A DNA stretch of 64,000 nt. Source: Acanthamoeba lenticulata (lineage: Eukaryota > Discosea > Longamoebia > Acanthamoebidae). Position 1 is the stretch's first letter. Every line of letters begins with the position of its first letter. The translations under genes were made by a program, and so were the position numbers. Positions 34,401-46,517 of the stretch are shown here, piece by piece. The stretch lies in NCBI GenBank assembly GCA_002179805.1, contig NAVB01000233.1, positions 141,664-205,663 of the forward strand, in the 5' to 3' direction. The notes under the pieces were generated by a model that searched no databases, was not told where the DNA came from, and saw only the letters and a program-made list of their open reading frames with translations.

Positions 34401-35610
34401 TGCATTGTCGTCCGCCCAAAGTGAGCCAATGAAGCAAACGAAAGAGGGAGAGGTGGGAAGTACCTTTGCAAATGATTTCGTCCAAAGCCAGCTCTTGGTT
34501 CTCATAGTCGCCGTCGGTGGGGATCGGGCACGAAACGCTGCGACTCCGCGCCGGGAGCGAGTTGCTCCGCGATCGCCCAAAGTCGGGAATGCCGAGTCCT
34601 GCGTTGCACACACACACAAGCCGACCACGTACACACATACGAGCTCAGCGTTGGTTCGTTGTCTGTGTTGATGGCGCAGCGGTTGTGTGCGGACCTTCGC
34701 CATACTCGCCGATGTGGCCGGGCGAGAAGCACCCGCTCTGGGTGGCTGGGCTTGGCGGGAGCACGATGCCGGGGATGGACCGGTCGAGGGACATCTCGAT
34801 GAAGCTCCCCGACTTTTCCAGGGTAAACGACGGCATGGTGGGCAGGGAGGGGGTGCTCTCGGCCTTGGGCTTCTTTTTGAAGAGGCTGTCCAACGTGTCC
34901 CCAAAGTTGAGGCGCTCCTTGCCCCTGTTCCCGAGAAAGGATCGGCGCACGCTGCCGCCCGTCCCGGGGTAGTGTCCGTGGACCGTCGAGAATGGCCCTG
35001 GCGAGGGCAGCATGTGCGAGCCCGATCCCTCCCGCACCGGCACGGCGGAGGTGCTGTAGCTGCGCTGAGCCGACGGGCCCTCGACGCTTGCCTGTGGCGA
35101 GCCCGCGTGGGCGCTTCGGTCGCGGCCGCCGCCGATGCCCAGGAACCCGCTGCCGCCTCGCTGAAACCCGACGACGCTCTCTGATGTGCTGCGGCTGCGC
35201 GGGGCTGAGGAAGGATCGCGCGAGATCCACTTGTTGAGGATGCTCTTCCTCTTCCGGTCGTTACTCTCTTGATGGGTGATGATGCAGTTGCTGGTGGTGA
35301 ACCGCCTGTCGCGGCCACCACCGATGATGATGCCGTTACTGCCACCGTTGACGTGGAGTTGGTGCCGAGAAGGCGATATTCGGGGGCTTGCGGGCGGCGT
35401 TGAGTTGGGAATCGTCAGTACTTCGGCTTTGGCTCCAATCACTACGGCCCGGCCAGCAATCTCAGAACCTCCTCCGCTGGCATCAAGACGCATCCCCACC
35501 TCCTCGTTCGATTCTATGAGCGGTTGTTCTCCTTCCTCCTCCTCCTCTTCCTTTTCCTCTCCAATTGTTTCTTCCTCCATCTGTTTTGGGTCCTCCATGT
35601 CCATTTCCAT
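31426..35610 (-). CDS. RasGAP with two DEP domains and a C2 domain
   Basis: GTPase-activating protein for Ras. Eleven exons fit in phase (35610-34695, 34598-34464, 34399-34235, 34202-34048, 33961-33593, 33504-33323, 33247-33001, 32921-32821, 32722-32619, 32528-32273, 32128-31426). The first ~300 residues are disordered, with acidic, Gly and Ser/Pro runs. DEP 1 contains ASDAVGWMLKTRTV and DEP 2 GSDVVDWMMAHLPI. The C2 domain starts GRLFVKLISAEDLGK and includes KPEWNEEC. The RasGAP domain has SLLFRDESLSSRMM, supplying the arginine finger, and the FFFLRWLCPSLV version of the FLR signature. Catalysis should be intact. The C-terminus is a Ser/Pro linker and a short helix. A full (ATTC)n repeat sits in intron 8. 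Confidence 0.9.
32729..32747. repeat. (ATTC)n tetranucleotide repeat in a RasGAP gene intron
   Basis: About four and a half copies of ATTC followed by a TTTG-type run, inside the intron between RasGAP exons 8 and 9. It is a plain microsatellite and could be length-variable between strains. Confidence 0.9.
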
Positions 35611-36170
35611 GATGCTACTGATGTTGTTTGCTCAAGCTCTCCCAACCATAACTCTGGCTTCGTCAGGTCCTCGCTCGCCCTCTACAGCAATGTGTTGGAC
35701 GCTTATCGTTCGGATGATGCCAAGCGGGAGTCAACCTGCACCTTTCCACAACCCAAGTCAGACCGAAAGCCACACCACTTAACGGTGAGGCCAAAGAGGT
35801 ATGTACCTCCTCTTCTAGGCCTGTGGGCTATGTTCTATTCGGGAGGAGCCTCCAGTGCGGTGAGAATCGTTACGTGTGTGTTGTTGTGTGGGTTGTGCCT
35901 AAAGGCCCACCCCTTTCGGCCATTCGTGCCCAAAAGAGGAAGAGTTGGCTACCGACTTACCAAAGCGCTCAACAGACAACAACGCCAAAAGGAAGTGGCG
36001 CCCGGAGAATCTGCGGCATGCGCGCCCGAAATAGGCCACTGGGCAAATGGCCGTAAAAAGTACAGAACAGAATTCAAAATAAAATATAAATATTGAAAAT
36101 TATCGCATAAATAACAATATTATTCACAGCAAAAGCACAGCATAGAGTTCAACAGTACACGCGTGGAGGG
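35611..36170. other. Intergenic region upstream of the RasGAP gene
   Basis: Holds the RasGAP promoter and the 3' end of the large F-box gene. The part around 36070-36125 is AT-rich and includes AATAAA-like strings in minus-strand orientation, consistent with a polyadenylation region. A 190-codon plus-strand frame (35524-36096) overlaps the RasGAP start and is treated as chance. Confidence 0.55.
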
Positions 36171-39100
36171 CTATTCTTTGTAGAAGACTTGGAACTTTTG
36201 CTGCGGCCCGATGTCGTCGGACGAGGCGCTCACGCGTCCATCTGCCTCGACCGTGAGGTACTTGCCCGTGTAGTAGCTCTTGAAGGCAAACGTCTTGCGG
36301 TCCTGGCGTTCGCGCCGCAGGAGCTGCTCCTCGTCAAAGTGCACAAAGGCCGAGTCGAAGTAGAAGTAGAGCGAGGGCGACAGCGCGAGGAAGCCAGACG
36401 AAGACGAGGCAGAGGTCAAGGCCGTCACTGGCGAGGACGTCATGATGGTGGAGGCGATGCTCGATGACAGTGACGAGATCGAACCTGCAAACGACGTCGG
36501 TTGAGGGCCGAACGGCGAGGGTGTCGTAGAAGACGACGATGCAAAAGAAGCTGGTGACGAAGGGGGCGAGGACAAGCTGGGCGGAGCTGATGAAACGCGC
36601 ATAGAGGACGGCGATGAAATGGACGAGAACGAATCGCTGCTGCCGCTGGCTTCGCCATCATCGTCGCAGAGCATGAGGTCACCGTTGAGGTTGAACCGGA
36701 GGCGCCGTCCGCCACCACCGACGGCGCGTAGGACGTAGAGCTCCTCGATCCAGTCGACGCGCTCCATGATGAAATGGTAGCGCGCGCCGCTCACCGAGTT
36801 GACACCGGGCCCAAGGTCGCGCGCCCGCACCTTGCCCCGCTCCCGCCGCGCCAGTATCTGCTCCACGTCCTGCGGGTTGTCGCTTCCACTGTCTTCGGGC
36901 ACGTCGACAAAGAGGAGGCTCTGGCCACATTGGAGGGTCACCTTCTTGCGCCAGTCGATCTTCCTCTTTTTGTCATTCTCCTTCCCCTCGGCTGTCGTTG
37001 GCGTCGCTGTTGTTGTTGATGTCGCCGTAGTCGAAGCGAAACCGGCAGCCGTGCTGTCGGCTTGCTCCGCTTCTTCGTCAACGTCGGCCTTTTCCTTGCC
37101 CTTGTCACTCGGGCCTGCCTCATCAAAGTCATCGCTTTCGGCCAGGAGCCGACGGAGCTCCTCCTTCTCGCGCTCATCGGTGACGATATCTGCGATGCTG
37201 AACAGGGCTTCGACGCCGCCGCCTGCGCTGGAGGCCGTTGTGTTCTGCAGCGCGGCATCACTTGCCCGCCGCTTCGGCTGTGGCTGCTGTGGTTTCTTAT
37301 CATCATCGTCGTCTTCGGGCTGAACAAGGAGGAGTGGTTTGCGCCGGGCGGCATCTCGTCGCTGCTCGGCGGCGTTCTCGAGCTCCTTCTCCTGCGCCCA
37401 GGCCTTCATCGTCCGCAGCAGCTCCGTGCCCGGGTCGGCCAGGGTGGCGGGTGGCGGGGCGTAAGTCCACGTGAGGTTGAGGTAGTTGTTGAGGGTGAGC
37501 TTGCGCGCGCCCTTGCGCCACCACCGGCTCCAAAAGTTGGTCTCCACGAAGCGCAGAAACGGCTCCACGTAGATGATCGGCTGAATGCGCGGCCCTGAGT
37601 CCCGCCCCGTCCCATCCCCACCCCGTTTACACGGAGGCCCTCCACGTGAGCCAAGAAGCGACGCATCAATCAATCACACAGGTCGGCGGTCGCACCGTTG
37701 GCAAAGAGTGGACACACGCCATCCCAGTTGAGGCAGTGGCGCAGCACGTCGTCCAGCTGAACGTGTCCCTGTGGAGATACGAAATTTGTTAAGTATTACT
37801 TATTTTAAAAATTATCAATAAATCTGGAGAAACTGAAGGAGAGAGTACGGAAGAGAGGACGTGCACGCCGGGCAGCATCATTTTGTTCATGTCAGGAAGC
37901 GGAGCGGCCTGTGGTTTGTGTACGGATAGGGGGAGGACTGTGAGTGGCGTTCGAGGGCGAGGCCAAAAGGATAAAAAAGAACAACTGGGGGTCGGCGCGG
38001 GGGAACGATGGGCAGGACCGCTTCAACGCGCATCACAAAGTCGATGCTGATGTGGCCGAACTCGTTCGAAACGAACACCACCGAGATGTTCTCCTCCCTT
38101 CACGCCACATGCATGCCACACCAGACCCAATCAGAAAAGACAAACTTTTGAGGGCATAGGCTCGTGGTTGGCTCTCAAAAAAAGAGGGGAAAGGGGGCAC
38201 GCACTTGCCCTTCATGGAGGGTGGGATTTGGAGGATCCACGGGTCCCACGAGAGCCACTTGTCCACGAACCTGAAGAGGCCAATCGTCACCATTACGCCC
38301 CGCAACAACAAGGATAGCAAGGTAAGAGAGCGGAGGAACGGACCTCTCGCCCTCCATCTCGATCTTCTGGCCGGTCTCCTTGGAGACGCCGACCTTCTCG
38401 CTGAGGGCGCCGGCCTTGCGGATGAGAACCTTGATCTTCTTCTTGCGCTGGAGGCTGATGTCCTTGCGCACTTCGTCGAAGAGCGTCCCGCACAGCAGCG
38501 ACTTGAGCCGCACCTCAAAGTAGATGCTCTTCCGCACCAAGATCGCGTTCCTCATCTCGCGCAGCGCTGGTTATTGGTCCGCCAGGTTCATGACACGAGA
38601 AGCGCGGGTTCAGCAACTACCACGCGTATTACATTCATAACGCTCAACAACGCACCTCGGCCTCGGTGGGTCGGCGGGAAGCGCGGGATTGTGGGCACTG
38701 TGTTGGGCGTGTCGGCCAAATCAGCCTCCGACGCAGAGCCATAGCCGCCACTGGTGTGCGTCGGCACGCAACAGGCAAGACGTTAAAGAAATGACAAGAC
38801 GAGAAGAAAGAAGCCAGGAGAGGCACGTACGGGCGGTCCCAGAGCTCCTCATTGAGGGACTTGAGGCGCCAGTTCCGGCACACGGCCCCGACGCGTAGCA
38901 GGCTGAAGAGGTCCAGGTGCGAGAAGATGGCCAGGGCCGGCCCGTCGCCCACCACTTCCAGCGGATCAACTGCATACAAGTGGCACTCGCGTATGAGTCT
39001 CCATATCACTCGCGCACATACGACACATGTTGTTAAATGAGGAAGATGAAGTGTGGGGGGGGGGGCGAACCCAGAAAGTAAGGGGCTTGGTTGTATTCGT

Positions 39101-40902
39101 TCTTGGCCTTCTCGAAGCGGCGCAAGTAGCTCTGCACGAGCTTGTCACCCTCGCCTTCGGCGGTGCTACTGGTGTTGTTGCTGCTCGCCAGCATCTTTTC
39201 GGTGATCCTCGAGAGGATCACGTCGCCCTCCCCGGTGTGCACCTGGTGGTTCATGATGAAGAGCAATAGGGCACGTTTGTCGTCCCATGTGCTCGAGTCG
39301 TAGAGGCAGGTCTCCAAGCACGCCACTGCCAGCCGGCCGTAATAGTCTAGAAGAATGCGCGAATTAATTTCCACACGAGGCGCGCCCGAATGGTGATGTT
39401 CGAGCTTGATGAGAGCGACATCGTAAAGCGGTGCGGTACCAGGGTTGACGTGGTTGCCAAGGGCGAGCTTGTCATACAGGAAATAGCTTTCGGCCCACTG
39501 GCTAATGAGGCGCTGGAGGTACAAGTACGTCGTGACGCCGAGGCTGCCCAGTTGTGCAGCGGTAAGTCATTCATGGAGCAGGATCATAAAATCGAAGGAC
39601 GAAAGAGGAGGAGGAAGAACCTGACGATGGCAGCGCTCCAGAAGGGGAGGTAGAGCTTGCCCACGCTCGTCATGGCCAACTTGCGCACGACATTGTCATA
39701 GTCGAACCGCTCCACGAAGAAATCTTCGGCGAACTTCTGGGCGGGCCCCGCAGCCACGCCCCACGAGCCCAAGATGATGACCACCAACTCTCGCAGCACC
39801 TCCTGTTCTCGAAGAAGTGAGAACGATTCATCACCACGGTCCATTCGGTTGCTGCTTTACCCTGAGCTCCTTCTGGAGGGCCTCGGTGTTGGTTTTATCA
39901 CGCTGGTAGCCGTAGGCGGTGATCTGCTGGAGGACCTTATCCTGGTGCTCTGTCGTGAAGACCTTCTGTTTGTAGCGCTCAAGCTGCTCCTGTCGCATGT
40001 ACTGAGAGTAGCACGACCGATCGGTCGGACACGAACGTAAGGCGCCTAACATAAACGAAGAGAAGAAGGTCAATGGCCAGGACGTGCGTACTGTATTGGG
40101 CTTGTGCTGCGCATCGTCGCCCTCCTCGAGGTAGCCGAGGGTAAAGTTGCGCAGCGCTCCACGGACGGCGTTGAGGACGGGATGACGCGTGTGCGCTAGT
40201 AACTTGTAGCTGCGCAAGATAGAGCCACACGTGTAGCGCGTGAAGTCGGTCCACAGCAGCCCAGTGCTGTGCCACGTGTAGCGCCTCAGTGCTGTGGTGC
40301 CCACGCAGGAACAAGGTTAGGCGCAGCATTTGTTTGGAAAAGATGCTCGCGGAAGATGAACTCACCATCTTCTTGGAGGCAAGAAATGAGCTCCCTGGTG
40401 GCATCGACGGTGGAGATGTTGATGTGGTAGAGCGCCACGTCTGCTGATGTGAGATCTGCCACATCATTTGTGAAGTCCGGCTGACGGACTGCAGCAGGCG
40501 TGGGCGAGAAGGTTTGTTGTTCGGATGCCAGGGTAATAGCTTTCGCCTCCGAGGGACGCAGTGGCACCACCTGCATCCATCAACAGGCTTGGATTGTTGC
40601 AAGACCCGAACAGATGAATCATGAGGCTTGCGTACCTCCTCATCCGGCCCAAAAAGAAAGGAGTCAATCGCCGCGAAATCCTTGTTGGGCTCGAACTGCA
40701 TCGTCCAAGCGCAAGGGTATGGAACTGCAGCTTCGTGCAACGCGGCTGGTGTTGAACGTGAAGGCAGGGAGGCGCCAACGGTCGGCAGGAAATGGCCGAA
40801 GCAGCCCAGAAGCGTGTTCTGCTTTCCTCGAGTCGCGGCCCTTCGGCTTCTTCTCGTTCTCGGACAGTTTCGGCCATTCCTGATTGCTTTCCTGTGCACC
40901 AT
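36171..40902 (-). CDS. Very large F-box protein with a fascin-like C-terminal segment
   Basis: Probably a scaffold or SCF substrate adaptor. Many exons chain in phase from about 40902 down to 36171. Order: an N-terminal region of unknown fold rich in helices (for example VLRELVVIILGSWGVAAG), an F-box-like block near 38860-38960 (ALAIFSHLDLFSLLRVGAVCRNW), a basic helical segment (QRKKKIKVLIRKAGALSEKVG), a globular part with WLSWDPWILQIPPS and VQLDDVLRHCLNWDGV, a long acidic Ser/Thr-rich stretch, and a C-terminal beta-trefoil-like motif (SYYTGKYLTVEADGRVSAS) as in fascins. The start is uncertain: the in-frame ATG at 40902 extends the protein, but 40701 is also possible. No catalytic domain is recognised. 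Only about 54 bases separate its start from the next gene's stop. Confidence 0.7.
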
Positions 40903-40956
40903 AAAGGCTTTTGCTTCTACATCATAAGATAAGCGTTTTATTGATTTATTTATTGA

Positions 40957-43900
40957 TCAGGGCCAGGCTGGCCGCCGATCCAGCGACTCCTCGACGCTGT
41001 CGTACAGGCCAAACGCCCGCTGATTACCACCGTCATCACTATCGTCGTCCTCTTCGTCATCATCGTCGTCGTCATCATCATTGGCCGCCCAGTAGTCGTC
41101 CTCGCGGCCGAGCCGGTTGAGCCACCGCACGATGTCAGCGAATGACGGACGCTGTCGCGGGTCGTCAGCCCAGCACCGCTCGATCAGTCGTCGCTCGCTG
41201 TCCTCCCGCTTCGATCCTCGTCCGTCGGGCGTCTCGGCTGTGATCCGCGCCAGCGATGGCCGCTCGCCGTTGCCCACCGCGAACACGATCCGGAAAGGCC
41301 CCTCCACTTCGCTGTAGGGCTCCTCTCCTGCACAACAAAGTTTGTGATTGTCAACACACAATGATGACGACGATCAACATCAGTATTTGAAAGTGTACCA
41401 GTGAGTAGCTGCCAGAAGCAGATCGCAAAACTGTAGACGTCGGACGACTCGGTGTAGGGCTCGTTCTTGAGCACCTCCGGCGCCATATACTGCCCCGCCC
41501 GACCCATCAGCCCGTGGCGACACCAATTAACAATTACGTATAAAATGAGCAATCAAATAAAATGAAAAAACAAGGGGAGAGCGGGGTACCGCGGGGGTGC
41601 CAAGCCCACGCGTGGTGGAGCGACCGGCGGACTTGAGCCGCGCCAGACCAAAGTCAGCGATCTTGACCACGAGATTGCCGTCGACCTGGCGAGGGTGGAC
41701 CAACCATTCCGGTCAAGGAAGGGAACAGAAAGCGAAAGTGAAGGCCGGCGATAACGAAAGACGAAAGGGCGAGGCGAAGGCACATACGAGGCAGTTGGCC
41801 GGGCACAGGTCGCAGTGGAGGATCGACGCCCCGTGGAGGTAGTTCATCCCGAGCGCGATGTCCCGCGCCATTCGAATCCGCCGACTCCGGTCAAGTTGCT
41901 CTGCCGATTCGCTTTCGTGTGAGTGGGCGAATCGAGATGAGGCGCGCGCTTGCGACGGAAAAGAGGGCGCACCTTGCAAGACTGGGTTATGCAAGACGTC
42001 GGTCAAGCTCCCGAGCGGCATGAATTCGGTGATCAGCATCAGGTCCGGTGGCGGCGGAGTGTAGCCCTGTTGTGTGCGTGCCCACCAGCACACCACGGAC
42101 AGAGACAGAGAGACGTGAGCAGGACTGCCCACTACACTATCGCCACGCGATGAAGGGGGAAGAGGCGCCGCAGAGACACGTACGAGGAACTGAACCACGT
42201 TCGGGTGGCGTAGCTTGCTGCACGACGACACAAGACAGGACGCAGGATCAGAGCAGAAACCACACAAATTAGAAGAAGGAAGAGACTGAAGGGCTCTCAC
42301 CTGACGAGCGTGATCTCCTGGATAAAGGCGTTCAGAGAGTCTGCGTCCTGCATGCGTGTGGCCACGTACAGCTTCTTCACCGCCACATCGAGTCCGCGCC
42401 ACTGAGCCCTGCGCGCGCAGAGGTCCAGTCAGTCACGCCCCCTTCGCCCCCGCCCTCCTCTCCGAGATGACATCTTGCTGACGTCATGACGCGGGGATGG
42501 GCGTGCGCGACGCACCGATGGACGATGCCAAAGGAGCCGCAGCCGACGACCTCGCCCATGGCCAGCTCGCCTCGCTCCAGCTGCGGGATCGTCGAGTCCT
42601 GCCCGAGCGCATCCAACGCTGTTCACGCATAAGCCCATACCCCGCCCGTCACATCATTAGCACTTGAACCACTTGCTTCAAAGAGACCAAAGAGGTCGAC
42701 GAGGCCGTGTACCTCTGGTGCTGCCCGCACTGCGAAGCAGAGCCGCGCTCTCCGAGACCTCCCGGAGCGGGGGCGTGATCGTGGGCTCGGTGCTGAGTCG
42801 CTTTTGTTGTTGTTGGCGCGCCATCGCGGTGATGACGTAGCAGTGAAGGACCAGGAGGAGGGTCGTGGGGAACACTTCGCCCAGGAGGTAGTAGAAGAAG
42901 CGGGACAGGACGTCGATCGCCTCGCGCGCCTCCGAGCTGTACTCGATGTGGAGGTTGTACTGGTCGGGCGTCTCGAAGAAGAGCGACAGCACGAGGAAGA
43001 CCACGCGCGCCGCGAAGCAGACGATGATGAGCCACACGCACGCCACGAGCACCGGCTTGCGGGCGCAGGTCCACGTGGCCCCACCTGGCCAGGCGATCCC
43101 GCGGCCACTGCCAATGCCGTCAACGGCCAGCTTGAGCTTGCTCTTCAGCACAGAATCGCCGGTGGCGATGCCACGGTCGGCCTCGATGGCGACGCCAACA
43201 GGGCGCTTCTGGTGTCCCTCCTCGAGATCGTCGTCTTCGTCAATCGTGAGGCGAGCTTCCTTGACCTGGTCGACGGCTCGTGGCCAATCGATGTCGCTGT
43301 TATCATCAGAGTCGTCGTCATCGATGTACCCGCCATCGTCGTCATCGTCCATAGAGAAGCGCACGTCGACAAAGCCACTGCCTATTGAGATTGGCCGCTC
43401 GCCTCGGCTGCCGCGCCGCTTGTGATCGTCGACCGCTGCGGCGGTGCCGATGTCAGTCTCGCTGGTGTTGAGGCTGGTCGAGGAGGCCTGGCGTGGGATC
43501 GCCGGGCTGAGCTGGCCGCTGGAGGGCTTGCTGGACTTGCGACTGCGCGGCGGGGCGTCGGAGCTGTACTGACGCTGCTTGTCATCGATCTCGAGGTAGT
43601 CGCCGCCGTCACGCGGCTCCAGCCGACAGAAGAAGGGGATGGCCAGGAGGCCGAAGCCCAAGATCAGCAGCGAGTAGTTGACGACGAAGAGGGCGCTGAT
43701 GCTGGTTTCCACGATCATCACGTTTCCATCGGTGCTGCTGCTACTGTCTTTTGCCTCGGCGCGCTCTGCTTGGTAGGTGAAGGCCAGATAGAGCAGGACG
43801 AAGTAGAGCAGATAGAAGAAGATGTTGACGATGGCCAGACAGTAGAAGTTGCCCAGCAGTCGAGCATACCTCATGCACGACCGCGCCAGCGGTCCCTGCG

Positions 43901-44322
43901 GCTTCTGCATCACCGCCAATGACGTGTGAGCGATTCGCTTTATGACGGGAACAAGGCCATGACCGCACGTACGGCTCGGTAGAGGAAGAAACAACAGATG
44001 GAGAAGAAGAGGATGCCTGGGATATCGTCCAAGAAGTCCCTGGCTGAGCGTGAAGCCGAGAACTGGATTGACAGACCGAAAAACAAGCACCGGACTGCCC
44101 GCCAACACGTAATAAAACATCGTTTTGTTGGATGAATGCTTGAGGCAACGGAAAGGCCTTGGGGGAGTGAATACCCATGCCGTGGGTGGCGATGAGGAGG
44201 AAGAAGGCGTTCACCCGGAGCGCAGTTCCCTTGTGGTGATAAAAGCACAGGAAGAGTGCCACGAGACCCAGTGCCCCGTGGCAGGACATCAGACACACTA
44301 CGGTCCAGTCATCGACATCCAT
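40957..44322 (-). CDS. Seven-transmembrane (TOM1/GPR137-like) receptor fused to a TKL protein kinase
   Basis: A single splice-consistent model joins a 7TM domain to a cytoplasmic kinase. The ATG at 44322 starts TM1; TM2 ends ATHGMV across a splice, TM3 is IPGILFFSICCFFLY, TM4 FYCLAIVNIFFYLLYFVLL, TM5 VVNYSLLILGFGLLAIPFF, TM6 and TM7 follow a ~170-residue disordered, Asp-rich loop, and TM7 reads FFYYLLGEVFPTTLLLVLH, as in plant THH1/TOM1/TOM3 and GPR137 proteins. The kinase has GCGSFGIVH, VAVKKLY, LMLITEFMPLGSL, catalytic loop HCDLCPANCLV, IADFGLARL, GTPAYMAPEVL and SSDVYSFAICFWQLLTG, typical of TKL kinases. The HRD Arg and the catalytic-loop Lys are both Cys. The C-terminus is a poly-Asp tail. 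The 7TM-kinase splice (AGAG|GT...CAG) is phase-matched. Confidence 0.85.
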
Positions 44323-45142
44323 GTCGCGCGTTGCTGGAGAAGAAGGAGCGGAAGTTGGATTTTCCTCAATCACAAAATCTCAACCGTAGTCTCGGAAGGT
44401 TTAGATGGAGAAGCGCCGCAAGGTAAGGTTGTTAACTAGTTGGCCGCCGGTGTGCTTGCGACCTTCATCATCAGCGCCTTGCTTGGCGGCGTCAAAATCA
44501 GCAAATCAGCGATTTAAAACCTCGCCTACTTTTACGTTGAGTTTTCGCGCCTCGAGTCGTTTCTTCTCGCCCACTTTTCGTCTTGCTGGCGACGCTCGCG
44601 GGCGCCAAGTGGCGAACCAGACCCCACCCCCTCAACTCACCACGCAACACTCCCAATGTCTCAAGCGGCCGCGTTCGGTGTGCCTCCCACGCACTGGTAG
44701 CAAGGGAGCCTGTTCACTGACCGCGCTTGCTGGGCACTTGGGTGCGGCAGAGAGTGGAACAGCAGAGGGGCAGAGCGAAGAGCCCGTGCAAATGCAGCTG
44801 CAAGAACTGCTGCCAGCCCCCGAGGGCGCCGATCGTCGCCGTCTCAGAGGCTGTCATGCAGTGGAGGAGCGCAAGCTGGCAACCGAGGGACGGCAAGTGG
44901 TCGAGGCCCAGCCAGCACAACTAGCACACGTTTGCCCAGTCGCGCACGTAGAGTGGGACAAAGTCAAGCACGCGTGATCAGGCAGTGCTCTGCGTTCAAA
45001 GCTTTGGCCAGTGGCCACTAAAATCCCCCAATGCGCAAGCGGAGATGGAATTGCAATTTAATCGCTGATTTAATAACAAAAATAAAATAACAAAACCGGA
45101 TAACAATAGAGGAGGCGAGGAGAACAAGTGTACTCAAGAAAC
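44323..45142. other. Divergent intergenic region (receptor kinase / kelch gene)
   Basis: About 820 bases separating two diverging start codons, unusually long for this window. It contains TTTTCGCGCC near 44543 and GGGCGCCAAGTGGCG near 44602, both E2F-like GC boxes, and an AT-rich stretch at 45050-45105. A 190-codon plus-strand frame with an ATG at 44405 (ending 44977) has no recognisable domain and no neighbouring splice support, so it is not called as a gene. Confidence 0.5.
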
Positions 45143-46347
45143 ATGCATTGGTCTTCGGCGTCGTACGAGGGCACAAAGCCCCTTGGGGTGCGGTCGCACA
45201 CGACTACTCGCGTTGGATCGAAGCTTTTCGTCATCGGCGGATCTGCATCGGACGACTCGTTTAACAACGTGAGTGTATTCGATGCCGATACCTTCTTCTG
45301 GTACAAGCCCGAAGTGCGCGGCTCTGTAGAGTTCGGACCCCACCGAGCCCACTCGGCGACGCTTATGCAGAATGGGTGTGACATCTTTGTTTTTGGCGGT
45401 GGCGACGGGCCAAACTACTTCGATTCGCTTTTCATCTTGAACACCAAGACCATGGCTTGGTCGCAGCCGAAAGTAACCGGCACAGGCACGTTTATTCTTC
45501 TTTCTTGCCGCGCCTGCCGTTCCTCTTCCCCCCCTCTTTCGCAGCAAAAATGAAGCCCCTTGTCTAGAAGATCGAACCGTAAACTCGCCAATGAGAACCG
45601 ACGACGCTGCTTCAGACTTACCAGTTCGGCCTCGTCTTTTTCTATTTGCCGTTCCAGGTCCTGGCCCGCGACGCGCGCACTCTGCCACTCTGGTTGGCAA
45701 GGACCTGTACATCTTTGGTGGCGGTGACGGGCGCAAGGCTCTGAACGACATTTTTATTCTCGGTTCGTTTCCCTGCGCCGTATTCACGTCTCTCTCCAGC
45801 CTTTTGACGCTCTTCCGCCGCTTTCTCTTCCACTGGGCTCCTCCAAAACTGGCAAACAGATACGGACCTCCTGACGTGGCGGAGCTGTGAGGCGAAAGGC
45901 GACGTGCCCCCGCCCCGAGGCTATCACGCTTCATGCCTCATCGACAACAACAAGATCCTCGTGTACGGCGGGTCGGACGGCCAGGAGTGCTTCAGCGACG
46001 TGGTCGTGTTCGACACAGTGTCGGCAACGTGGAGCAAGCAGAAGGTGATCAACCCGAAGCCCCGCCTGGGCCACACGGTCAACTCCATCGGCGGCGCCGT
46101 GTTCGCCTTTGGCGGCCACAACGGCACCGACTACGTCAACGACCTCGACGTGCTTACCTTCCGAGGCCACGAGTGGACGTCGCTGCCCCACACGGGCACG
46201 TCGCCCCAGCCCCGCGGCTACCACACGACCACCTTCTACGACTCGCGCCTCTTTGTCTACGGCGGCTTCGACAACAACAAGTGCTTCGACGAGGTCACCG
46301 TCCTCGATCTGGGCATCTACGCCTACTTTGGCGTCGGCGAGAAGTGA
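45143..46347 (+). CDS. Kelch-repeat beta-propeller protein
   Basis: Three exons (45143-45485, 45658-45762, 45860-46347) give 311 residues, almost entirely kelch units. Repeats are spaced about 50 residues apart with the double-Gly and Tyr/Trp pattern: KLFVIGGSASDD, DIFVFGGGDGPN, DLYIFGGGDGRK, KILVYGGSDGQE, AVFAFGGHNGTD and RLFVYGGFDNNK, which fits a six-bladed propeller. No BTB, F-box or other domain is fused, so it is probably a protein-interaction scaffold. The first intron has a GC donor (ACAG|GCACGT) that restores the repeat GTGPGPRRAHS. The start is the first ATG; a GTG five codons earlier is not used. Confidence 0.88.
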
Positions 46348-46517
46348 ACTTTCCGCAGCACCCTCCATGCGCGTGAGAGATGTTCGTTATGTACTATTGC
46401 TGACGCCAGCACAAACCTCTATTCCAACTCGAAGAAAAACGAAACTGGCTTCTTCCTCGAGCGACAACGCGGGCGCACTTACGGCGAGGTGGCAGGGAAG
46501 GAGGGAGCGGGGTGTGC

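Noticed and set aside
44405..44977. 190-codon plus-strand frame with an ATG
   Set aside because: No family resemblance; lies in a long divergent promoter region and lacks introns or a downstream 3' signal. Could be revisited with RNA-seq.
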